Shown: piece after piece, positions 51,595-61,524 of the stretch
Layout: the number at the start of each line of letters is the position of its first letter
How positions within the stretch are numbered: position 1 is the first letter of the stretch
Assembly: GCA_001414345.1 (NCBI GenBank)
Contig: LLCB01000070.1
Span: 1 to 64,000, forward strand
Direction of reading: 5' to 3'
DNA: 64,000 nucleotides
Source of the DNA: Hymenoscyphus infarciens
Lineage: Eukaryota > Ascomycota > Leotiomycetes > Helotiales > Helotiaceae
Notes under the pieces: model-generated
Told to the model about the DNA's origin: nothing
The model's database searches: none
What the model saw: only the letters and a program-made list of their open reading frames with translations
Position numbers and translations under genes: made by a program

Positions 51595-52990
51595 AAAAAA
51601 AACTAAATCTATTTTCAACGTCTTATTCCTTCGTCTGAAAAGAGGCCTCTATTAAATTTACGCTCCTCGTCTTAGTAACTCGACGTCTACTTTCCCTTCA
51701 GTTAGTCTTACACCCCACGTGTAGACGTGTTTAGTAGTCTAGTTAGAAACTACTCTTATTTAGAGTAGTTTTAGACTAAAATCTAGGTAGCTTTGAACTA
51801 TAATACTACTAAACCAGTTTAAGAGTACTAAGATATTAAAATCTAAATTAATAGACGTAGAAAAGTATATAAAGTATAAACTTAGAACTATTTACTATTA
51901 CTAATATATTCTTATATAATTAAGCTATCTTATCTATAAGTAGTTCTTTATATAGTTATAAGTTAGTATACTTATATAGCGTACTCTTAGAAGGCTTACT
52001 TCTTTTTAAGAGCTTTTTTAGTAGTTTTTTAGTAGCTTTTAAAGCTCTCTTAATAGACTTTTTAGTACTAGAAGTAGTATTAGTCTTATACTATCTTAAA
52101 AGAGTGTATTTATAAATTAAGCTTTTTTATATAGAAGATTTACGAATATAGTACTAAAGCTTAATTTAAGTAATTCGATTTATAAATAGAGACTTTTTAT
52201 TAAACGGATTTATGATTTAAAAGTAGATTTATAAATTAAATTAATTCGTTTAACTTTTATATAGAGATTCGCGAATCGAGAGCGCGAACTAAATAAGCTC
52301 TTAAATATTCGCTAACTTATTAATCTTCTTTATAGCTAAGTCTATAATATATTAAATTTCTAATCTAGAGCTTTTTTATAAGCTTACTTTTGTCTTTTTA
52401 GCTCTTAAAATAAGTCTAATATATCTGTTTTTAGTAGTAGAAAAAGAGAGATTCTTACTTAGATAAAAATACTACTCTTATTCTCTTTTACTTACTTTTT
52501 TATTTTTTATTCTATTAGAATAATTTATCTCTTTCTTAGTTAATATACCTATTCTAGTATATCTAGCTTATCTAGTAGTAATAATTTACGTAGTTAATAA
52601 GTACTTTTAAAAAAGTAAAGAACTACTTTTAATAATATATATAGATTTATTTATTTATTAAGAGTAGTAGTTTTTTAAGCTTATACTTCTCTCTTAAGAA
52701 GTTAGGCTATCTCTATAAGAATAACTACTTTTAATAGATATATAACTAAACTTATTATTAATATAGAAGCTAAGATATCTAAGAGAGTAGTAGTAGTTAT
52801 ATATTACTTTAAAGTTAAGATCTTAAATCTTATAATATAAGTCTTAGTAAGTGAATCTTTAACGTCTTTTAGACCCTAGAATAAAGATTTAGGACTTGAT
52901 ACAGAGGTTAGAGAGCGTCTAAGCCTAATTTAGATTAGGACGGTAGAAGAGATAGAGAGGTGCCTAAGGTTTAGTTCACGTGATAAATCT
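51595..52990. mobile_element. RIP-degraded transposon relic (copy 2)
   Basis: A 1.4-kb AT-rich island inside otherwise normal DNA, with CA/TG depletion from about 51,720 to 52,900. Its interior (about 52,340-52,560: AGAGCTTTTTTATAAGC, AATAAGTCTAATATAT) aligns by eye with 33,380-33,520. Its right end (about 52,850-52,995: CTAGAATAAAGA, GTCTAAGCCTAAT, ATAAATCTCC) aligns with 34,030-34,235. The left end seems truncated or too mutated to pair. No coding frame survives. Confidence 0.65.
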
Positions 52991-53454
52991 CCTAGAACCA
53001 AATCTTATGAAAGAGTCTGAAACTGAGCTAACAGCTATGCGAGCACGATAGGAATTGATTTACTAAGACAGGGGGTGCTGATTTACTAGGCGCCTAAAAA
53101 GAGTACCTAGCTTGTTATACGGTTTTCTTCCAACCACCAGTGGGGGTCAAAACTCGTGAGCCACTTGCTAAAACTCCACCAAAAATCAGCGTTTATTTAC
53201 TTAGTTTCTTCAATACCACAACTTTATTAAGAAAGGCAAAACAATAGAGCGACTTATTACGCGCTGCTCTCTTATCTTACGATGTTTGTTTTTCTTCTAT
53301 TATTGTCAATAACGTTCTCAGCAAATAATTTAGTGGGAAATCGCTGGCCCACGGCGAACTTTAAAGTTTAAGCATATTGAAGAAAATCGTCTTCCATTTT
53401 GGGTTTTGTTTTTCTTTCTCAACTCCAAGTTCGGTGCCAAAGTCAAACTTTACC
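52991..53454 (+). promoter_or_regulatory. Upstream region of the protease/spherulin-4 gene
   Basis: About 460 bp of normal composition between the transposon relic and the start codon at 53,455. The Met codon at 53,377 in the same frame is possible, but the 26 residues it would add would bury the signal peptide; the ATG in TACCATGATG is better placed. No clear TATA box was found. Confidence 0.5.
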
Positions 53455-56400
53455 ATGATGCTGCAGCATTTTCTCAGCAGAAGTAGTTTCCTACCGATCC
53501 TCTCCTTCACCGTCATTCTTTTGGGACAACTTGCCGCTTCTGCCCCCTTGACAGCCGAGCCATTCACCGCAACATCCAGCAGCAATGAGACAAACACTCT
53601 TGTCAACCGTACGACAATAACTGCTGAGATATTAGCCGGCGCAAAGAAATCATTCCCAAGAATTGACTGGGACTTCGCTGTCGGCGATTGTACAGGCGAT
53701 CAATTTCTTATCCTACTCGAGGCTACCAAGGTGGGATTGGAGATGCTAGACTCTTCAGGTGACTGGGCAACGGATGTTTGGAACTCACCCGGTTTCAATC
53801 GTTACTTTGTTAAAGACGATTGGTGGCGTAGTGATGCTGCTGGGCTTGACTGGATTTACGCATCCAGTAGGTGTTATACAAACAACCATCAGCTCGCTCT
53901 TATCGGAACATAATTGCTAATAATTCTACTAGGGGTGTACACCAAGTCAAGACGTTGGTAAGCAATTTGTCCCTTTGTTTTCTCCTCTTGAACTCCTATC
54001 CTTAGCGGCGGGGAGCAGGTTTTATTCCTACACACCGCTCCAGGCTCCTGGATTAACGAGAAAAACGTATGCTCATCTATTGCAGGCTAATAGACGCCCC
54101 TGTAACCGGCAATGGGGTACCAACCGACAAACGTGCATATAAGACTCGCTATGTCTGCCAACCGGAGAAGGTGAACTATAACGACTGCAATGAAAGGCCT
54201 AAAACGTAAGTGAAGACTGTAGGCCGTTGTATCAACCATTTTCGGAGAAGGTTGGGAAGATAGAAATTCGATTTTTCAATTGTACTGAACCTTCTCGCTT
54301 AATAGTTAGGAATATCCAAAAAGATCCCCAGAACAAGAAAAAGGGCTCCCAAGAGCAATGCCTAAACTCCTTACTGTAACTACCTCGGTGGCCGTCCATA
54401 CTGACTATAAACCACCAGACCAGCATTCACCGCGACGCGGGACAAAAACAAGGAAAATAATTGTGCCGCTTGCCATTCGATATACTTTTGCCCAATTTAC
54501 TTCACTTCAAGGTTGCCAAATATGAACAGTCTCATAAGCAAAGGCTATCGCCCAGCGTCAGACATAATCGGATTGGAAACCCGCGAACATGTTATGGTGC
54601 ATGAGTGGCAACATAATCCCAAAATCGATGAGGCGACGTTTCACAGTAAGTGTTGACATGCCATACATAACATATTGTGCGGTTGAGCAGAGCCGATACT
54701 GACAGTGTATGGCAGTCGCGGATCAAAGAGGTCTAGTTCCGAGTGTGGGGAAGGAAGTCCCCATCTACGGAGCTGCCCTCTGTGCCGAGTTCGCTTGGAT
54801 GGATTACGACAAGTGGCCCGGTCATGTAAAATACCCCGTGCTCAGAAACGCCGATAGCTATGCATGGATGGTTAGCTACAACTATTTTACCAAAATGTTT
54901 TGTTGGAGTGGCGACGGGCAGCCTACCAAGCGCGATCTGTTGTTATTGTCTGATGGATTCGACAAGCGACAAGATAACACGACAGATGTTGGTACTACTC
55001 CTGGTTCGGGTGGGCAGATGATCGGTATTGCGGCTTATAGTTCCCCGTCTGAAGACGCAGACGCGTGGACTAGAATGACCAACTACGACCTTGGTAAGTT
55101 GTCAGTTCTCGTAGTGAACGCCCTCAACGGACCAGATAACAGCGTCAATACGGCCTGGGAAAATGTCATCAACAACGCAGCGGGTGCTGGCAAAACAGTT
55201 ATTGGCTATGTGCGAACCGGATATCTAGGCCAGAGTACTTTTGGGTTTACCACTCGACTGGGCTCCAATGAGCTTGCGGACTGGGTCTCTCAAATCGAGA
55301 TGGACGTTGATCTATGGTACTCGCTATATCCTGGCAAAATTGGGGGAATCTTCTTTGACGAAGGCTGGAATTCTTGTGGAACGGATAACCAATTCTCTGA
55401 ACTATACCGTCTGATCACGGAGAATACGAAGCGTAAGCACCCAGGTGCCTTCACCGTTCTGAACCCAGGGGCCACCATGCCGCAGTGCTTTGAGGATTCC
55501 GCCGACACCCTCATGACCTTCGAGTCGAGTTATGAGGCTTACACCAGTAGCTACGTTCCAAATGGATGGACGGCCTCCAGCACCCAAAAGATATGGCATA
55601 TCATTTATAACGTCCCATCGAGCGCCGTAGCAACGGTTGTTGCTCTCGCTAAAGAGAGGGGAGCTGGCTACGTCCAGATCACGGATGACACTCTCCCAAA
55701 TCCATACGACACTCTCCCCAACGATGCGTATATGCAAACGCTGCTCGGGGCCGTGGAGGGCGGTACTGTTCGGGTTTTTGAGCCTACAGCTTTTGTCAGT
55801 GAACCCGCAGCGCCCGCACCATCGGGTCTTGAGGTGACAGCAACCGATTACAGCTCCGTGAGCCTGAGCTGGTCTGCTTCTTCTAATGCAGTCTCATACA
55901 AGGTGTATGTGAACGGTGTTGCTAATCTTAATCTGGCATCGTACATGACCGCCGTCACCGTTGGAAATCTGGCGGTTGGCACGTCAGGCTTTTCTTTCCA
56001 GATTTCCGCCGTGGGTGGTGGTGGAGCTGAGTCCTCTTTGTCAGGGGCCGTCACCGCGAGTACAAATAGTCCGGCAGAAGCAGGAAAATATATTACCAAC
56101 GCCAACGTTTCCACGTCCGCCTCCTCAAGCGTTTATGAGGCCGACATTCTCATCCCATATGCCTACGTTCGTTTGTACATCACCTACACAGTCAACGGGG
56201 GTTGTGCCGCCGCTTCATGGACGATCAACTACAGCAGTGACAATTACGTCTGTGCCGTTGCTATGGTAGATTCAGGCACCCTTTACCGCTACTCTGGTAC
56301 TGATGAGCGCGTTCCCACCTGGTCTTGGACCAACCTGGGTGCGGTGACTGTCATCCAAGACCATTATCATTTCACCTGGAACGTTCCTTTGGGTACTGAT

Positions 56401-56526
56401 AACCTGACTACCGGTAACTTTGTCATTCAGACTGAAGGTTATGGTCCGCTTTTGAATTATCTCCAGCCGTGCCCTTTGTTTGCAGAGGGTGATACTTATT
56501 GCTCGGGGCAGTTTGCGGGAACATAG
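53455..56526 (+). CDS. Secreted fusion: deuterolysin-like metalloprotease, spherulin-4/GH135-like and FN3-like domains
   Basis: Five exons (53,455-53,866; 53,933-53,957; 54,086-54,205; 54,419-54,645; 54,716-56,526) join in frame to 864 residues. Signal peptide: about 1-30, ending LAASA. Region 60-350 resembles fungal M35-like metalloproteases: WATDVWNSPGFNRYF, paired Cys, CPIYFTSRLPN, the zinc motif HEWQH (247-251), then IYGAALCAEF and NADSYAWMVSYNYF. Region about 363-605 resembles spherulin-4 (PF12138/GH135 type): LSVLVVNALNGPDNS, GYVRTGYLG, IGGIFFDEGW with the Asp-Glu pair (476-477), TFESSYEAY (Glu 531), YVQITDDTLPNPYDTLP. An FN3-like domain (about 629-711; SVSLSWSASSNAVSYKVYV) and a Cys-containing domain of unknown type (719-864) follow. 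Probable role: extracellular attack on protein and polysaccharide; substrates unknown. The 25-nt exon and 213-nt intron make automated models prone to fail here. Confidence 0.83.
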
Positions 56527-57530
56527 TGGTTGTATCCTGGCCACATTTTCATTTCTTGTACTTTATTTTTTTCCTTTTCGTTACCAGCACATTTGTTATA
56601 AGCACATAGTCATCATATACGAACAACTTTACTTATTTTTCTGGGGATTTAGAGCCGAGGAAAAAGCGCAAATATCTAGATAGGCTCGCTTATAAGATTA
56701 GAGACCTATACAAGTCAAAGGGGAGAGCACTTATAGTATAGATTAAAAACAGATATTAGATTAGAAGAGTTTCGAGTAGTTGGATAAATAGACCTATACT
56801 ATTTCAAGTCACATAGATTACAACTACCGACCTATGACTATAAGGTACCAACTAGCTAGATTTATTCATTTTATAGCCGATTTTTCTCCCAGCGAGTATT
56901 ATAGAAGTACTAAAGCATAGACGAAACAAAAATCTGCTCTCTTAAGCTGTTTTAATAGATAAGAACTGTACTTGAGTTATAAAAATAATAACCTAGTCTA
57001 TATAGTATAATAAGCCTTTTTAAAAACGTGTACTAGAAGTGGATGCTTTTAATCTAAAACCAGCACTTTAAACAAGTATACGCGCGACGAAGAGGTTTAT
57101 ATAATAAGATAACCTACTTTCTAAATACTTAAGTCTTAAATAAAAAACACTTTTCTTATATCTACTTCGACTATACGTTTTTAAAGACGCTTATTATACT
57201 AGATAAGATAGCTGAAAAATATATATAGAAAGTAAATAAATTGCCTTTAACAACTTTAAGAATATAGACGTACTAGAGTAAGATTAATTCTTCGAAGAAG
57301 TCTTCATTTAACCTTCTTTTAAGTATACGTCTTATCGGCACTATTTCTGTACTAGTTCTTGAAGAGATAGAACCCCCAGCACGTTACAACAACAGCCTCA
57401 CTTCAAGAAAGAAAGACTCTAAACGCCATCCATTCATTATATCCCCAGAAAGTAGCAAGGTCATAAAGCTCATGAAATACATCCGCGCTAACATACAAAT
57501 ACATCCACTCCCCTGCAAGAAACACTACAA
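56527..57530. other. Intergenic region with an AT-rich relic
   Basis: After a short 3' UTR, about 56,690-57,330 is AT-rich and interrupted in all frames. CA and TG survive better than in the main RIP block, so it looks like an old or mildly mutated transposon fragment. No family was recognised. From about 57,340 the composition is normal again, holding the 3' region of RTT106. Confidence 0.5.
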
Positions 57531-58984
57531 CTAATCTTCATCATCATCATCATCATCCGCCTCCCCTCCCCCCTCACCATCGCCATCCTCACTCTCGTCA
57601 TCACTCGTACCCGAGCCTTCACTCTCACCCTCACTACCAGGATCATAATCTTCCTCCTCCTCATCTTCTTCATCCATAGCAGCCTGTTCCGCCTCCATCC
57701 CCGCTTTCTCCAACTCTCCCGCCTCCGCATTACCAACCACGTTCCCCTCCTCATCTTTCACAACATTGACATTCAACCTCTTCGCCTTTCTCTGCTCCGC
57801 CATACTCTTATCCTGTAACCCATGACGTTTAACAAACCCATCAATCCCATTGAAATCCGCCTGATCAAGCATGCTGAACTCGAATTCCTCCTGCGAATCT
57901 TCTGTTCCCCCGTCGGGATTCATATCCACCTCGACATTCAAATTGAAAGTCCTCTGTAGAACATTTGTGTAACTCACCCCCAAAATCCTCGAATGCGGAA
58001 GGAATTGTAAAGGTTTCTTAAACCCCCAAAGGATTCCAACGGGGAGGAAGAAGAGATATCCATCTTTACTTCCCCGAAAAGCTTTAACAAAGACCGCTTT
58101 CTCATTCGGTCGATGGGGTTGTCTTATTTCCGAGGAAAAAAGCTTCGAATCCGCGTGTATGATATTTATACTCGTTTGTCCGGCAGCTTTTAAGCGTGTA
58201 GAGAGGGCCCAGTCGAAGAGGGACTTGTAGTCATCGGATACTGCTTGTGCGGCCTGGGCTTCTGAACCACCTATTGTCCCGGCTTTTGGCGCGGTATCGG
58301 GGATTGTGAAGACGAGGGGTTCGATAGTGGGAGGGCCGGAGGGTTTGGAGGGAGTAATGTTTGTAGAGCGGGGGAAGAAGATGTAATTATATTGTTTTTG
58401 CGTTTTTTCGGGGACAGGGAGGTAGAATGCGTATTCTATTTCACAAACAATTAGCCCTCATCCTTCTTCATGTTCTTCGTCTAGGGCATTGAAAACATAC
58501 CAATATCCTTCCACGCATAACTTATCCCCGCAACAGGTTCCGGGGAATCTGGGAGACGGGCGTAGAGGTGTGTGGATGTGAAGCATAAGGCATACTTTTT
58601 GCGCTGGGGAATCACTACGGATATTCCTTTTATTTCGAGTAGGACCGGATCATTGCTGCTCGCTGGGACGGTTCCTTTAGATGTGCCATTTGCGGCGGGT
58701 CGAGATGTGATTCCCTCATCTAACCGGCGTTTCTTGGACGCGGGCTCTGAAGGTGTTACGGTGAGATTCGAGACATGGAGAGAAATTTGGTTAAATAATT
58801 CGATATAATTGTCTCCCACTATATGAAAGAAGATTGTTAGTTTTTCGTGACTTCGAGCTTGGGAGTTTGCGACAAGGCTGGGGAAATGCGACAACTTACC
58901 TGCTGCGAGTCGAATGGCTTGTCGAAGATCGGGTCGGCTCTGAAATGCCTCGTCTAGAGTCTTTTCATCTAGTTTAGATACCAT
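57531..58984 (-). CDS. RTT106: Histone H3-H4 chaperone Rtt106
   Basis: Three exons (58,984-58,900; 58,818-58,501; 58,435-57,531) encode 435 residues. The first intron is 81 nt (GTAAGT, branch CTAAC, acceptor ATATAG) and in frame, so read-through is possible; splicing joins RLAA to [11 protein letters not shown] and is preferred. The second is 65 nt (GTATGT...AAATAG). The protein has an N-terminal helical part, a tandem PH-like middle ([62 protein letters not shown]) and a very acidic tail of Asp and Glu from about residue 370. It deposits new H3-H4 behind replication forks and helps heterochromatin and histone-gene regulation. MITE B lies 142 bp upstream of its start codon. Confidence 0.94.
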
Positions 58985-59829
58985 GTTGAGCGGCTGTGAA
59001 ATCTAGAGGTTGAGGATGTTGAAGATGTCTTCTTTGGAAGCCATGGAAGACGCGACCGCTCTACGTGCTCAGACCCCCGAGAAGCACCCGAGAAGTCAGC
59101 CTCGTCGTTTGGGAGTGGTTCTAGAACAGTGAGTTGCGAGTTAAGCTTGAATTTGCCTACTTTTTTGTAATCCGAGCTCTAAAAGAGACGTGGCCTAGCT
59201 AGAAAGAAGCGCTATATCTAAATAGCTCTCTTCTATATTACTTATTAATTTAAAATAAGTATAATAAAAGTAAACTAAAAAATAGATAATTCTTAAAAAA
59301 AACCCTTTTTTAAAAAAAAATTCACTACTCTTATAAGATTCATAAGGCCTTATAAAAATTAAGATAGATATAAAATTGTCTGTTTTTATTATATAAAGTT
59401 TATAGAGTAATAGAGGACATATAGAGCTCTCGTTTTCTGTTATCTAGAGAATACTAATATATATTGTTGTTAAATAAAGAGCATAGAGAGGGGAAAAGTA
59501 GAGGTTTTTTCAAAAACGCTCGGATTACAAAAAAACGTTAAAATTCAAGCTTAATTCGCAACTGACTGAATTTGAACCCCTTTTTCTTCAATAGACAAAG
59601 TATCGACGTTGAAAAATTGATTAGGACAGTTTATTATATTTAGGTTGGTTAAATATACGCATGGACTGATACTTGCTTTTTTAGCACTGAGTTTGAGTGA
59701 GGATTGGTAGGCAAAGGCTTCCAAAGGACTAAATCAAAGCCTTTCTATTCTTTTGTATCTTTGATTGATTAATTGTGTTGCCGTGAGCACCGCCACTCCA
59801 CCACATTCTACAACTTGATATGTAGATGA
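58985..59829. other. Region between DUG1 and RTT106
   Basis: The 845 bp hold the RTT106 promoter (58,985-59,126), MITE B (59,127-59,568) and the DUG1 3' region (59,569-59,829). The RTT106 promoter sequence free of the MITE is only 142 bp long. No other gene is seen. Confidence 0.7.
59127..59568 (-). mobile_element. MITE copy B, 442 bp
   Basis: The ends are CAGTGAGTTGCGAGTTAAGC (left) and, complemented, CAGTCAGTTGCGAATTAAGC (right), the same family as copy A but in reverse orientation. Inner sequence matches copy A along its length, including CCTCTATTACTCTATAAACT, AAATTAATAAGTAATATAGA and AAGCGCTTCTTTCTAGCTAG or their complements. It lacks a ~55-bp stretch present in A. The flanks are AA on each side rather than TA, so the duplication is either mutated or different. 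No transposase frame. Confidence 0.92.
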
Positions 59830-61524
59830 TTATTTCATTGGCTCCTCAGCAACATAATGCAAGTAAGCCCCCAATAACTTAATACCCTCAATATAATTCT
59901 TCTTGTCAAGCTTCTCATTAATAGAATGAGCACCATCAGTAGAGCTGCCCATAGGAAGCAGAAGCACATTTTTACCCGTTGCTTGCTCAAATGTCAATGT
60001 GACAGGAATACTAATAAGTGTTAGTGACTTGACTATATCAATACGGGTTAGAGTTGCCACTTACCTGCCACCCTCTCTAGTCAAATCAGGCTTGAGACCC
60101 CAGACTCTCTCCGCCGCCTTAGCTGCGGCACTAAAATTCCAGTGCTTTGGACTGGCAACCCACCACTTTCCAGCGTGTTGGAGATAACAGTTGAAAGTAT
60201 TCTTGCTTCCAAGCTTCGCAAATTGCTCATTGACATACTTGAACACCAGACGATCGACATCATCGGGTTCCATATTTGGGACGGTTCGGATTGAGAATTT
60301 GCCAATGACCTTTGCTGGAATGACGGTCTTGGCTCCTGGTTGTGAGAATGCACCCTCGATCCCGTGGATTGAGAGAGAGGGGTAACGCCATCGAGCCATG
60401 AGGGTATTCTCTTTATCGGAATGGATTGTGGTTTGACTGCCGAGGGATTCGTAGATGTTGTCCATGGTAAAGGCGATATCACCGTATAGGGACTTTTCTT
60501 CCTCGGTAAGAGGGGCAACAAGGTCGGCCAGACCTGGAATTTGGATTTTTCCGTTGGTATCAACCAAAGTCGCAAGAACTCGAACCAAATCGGTCATGGG
60601 CTCTTGAGCTGTACCACCGAATACACCACTGTGGAGATCTGCACCTGGTCCCGAAATTTCTACGGAGTAGTAACTGCAGCCTCGGAGGCCATATGTGAGG
60701 CAAGGCTTCTCAGTACCAAGCCAGTAGTTATCTGAAATACAGACGGCGTCCGCATCTTTGAAATATTTCTTAGCCTCGGCATTGATAAAGTCATCCAAGC
60801 CTTCTGATCCATACTCCTCCATTCCCTCAAAGCACATCAACAGGTTGACGGGGAAATCAACACCAGCCTTCTGGTGAGCTTCAATGGCATTGAGCCATCC
60901 CAAAACAGGTCCCTTATCATCCGTACTTCCTCTGCCATACATTCTTCCCTTGTCATCCACCGTCAACTCAAAAGGCTCAGTTGCCCAGCCATCTTCCTTT
61001 CCAGCTGGCTGAACATCATAATGTCCGTACACCAAAATTGTCCGCTTCTTCTTATCGTTTCCATATCGAGCAATGACGACCGGAGGAAGATCAAGATGTT
61101 CCTTGTGTGGTTGTTTTCCCAGTGGTCTCTGCTCAACCTCGGCTCCCAATGCTGTCAATTCATCTGCGAGCCACTTTCCCATGCGCACGACATCCGGACG
61201 ACGTTCATCCTCAGCAGATATAGAAGGGATAGCGACTGCTTTTCGAAGACGCTCGATGAAGTGGTCTGAAAGGGTGTCGACTTGTTTAAAGAAGCCGTCT
61301 AGTTGGGGAGCCATCTTTTTGGCTTGGTGTTTTCGTATTGAGCTCGTGAGATAGGTTCGGGAGCGAGAAGGTTGTTGAGGGGCTGCAGAGTTCTTGGGCC
61401 AGGTTCTTGTTAAAGGGGGGGGGATTGAGATGTGGTGTGAGCAGTGGCAGAGGTTGGTGGTGGTGGTGGTGGTGGGATGCTTGAAAATTGGTAGTCTTCT
61501 GAAGCAGGTGGAGTGAAGAGACAT
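59830..61524 (-). CDS. DUG1: Cys-Gly metallodipeptidase Dug1 (M20 family), optional mitochondrial presequence
   Basis: Two exons (61,524-60,065; 60,010-59,830) encode 546 residues; the 54-nt intron (GTAAGT, branch CACTAAC, acceptor TTAG) splits a Ser codon before IPVTLTFEQ. Starting at Met71 (61,314, context AAAAAGATGG) gives 476 residues, close to yeast Dug1 (about 481). The extra 70 residues contain Arg, Lys, Ser and Thr and no Asp or Glu, like a mitochondrial presequence; a GGT repeat (61,451-61,471) encodes its Thr run. M20 dizinc-site signatures in long-form numbering: YGHYDVQP (His168, Asp170), STDDKGP (Asp202), EGMEEYGSE (Glu236/237), ISDNYW (Asp265) and GAHS (His515). The enzyme cleaves Cys-Gly and other dipeptides, finishing glutathione recycling. 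The long start is reported for completeness; both may be used. Confidence 0.95.

Noticed and set aside
53998..54066. Possible extra exon (translation VLFLHTAPGSWINEKN) inside the second intron of the protease/spherulin-4 gene
   Set aside because: Its 3' side would need a 19-nt intron and otherwise meets stop codons; skipping it joins exons 2 and 3 perfectly in frame.
54709..56526. Separate gene starting at the ATG at 54,709
   Set aside because: It would lack a signal peptide, and the upstream exons join in frame across a good intron ending at GGCAG (54,715), so the ATG lies in the intron.
57488..57754. Arg/Met-rich minus-strand frame
   Set aside because: Alternate-frame reading of the acidic tail of RTT106.
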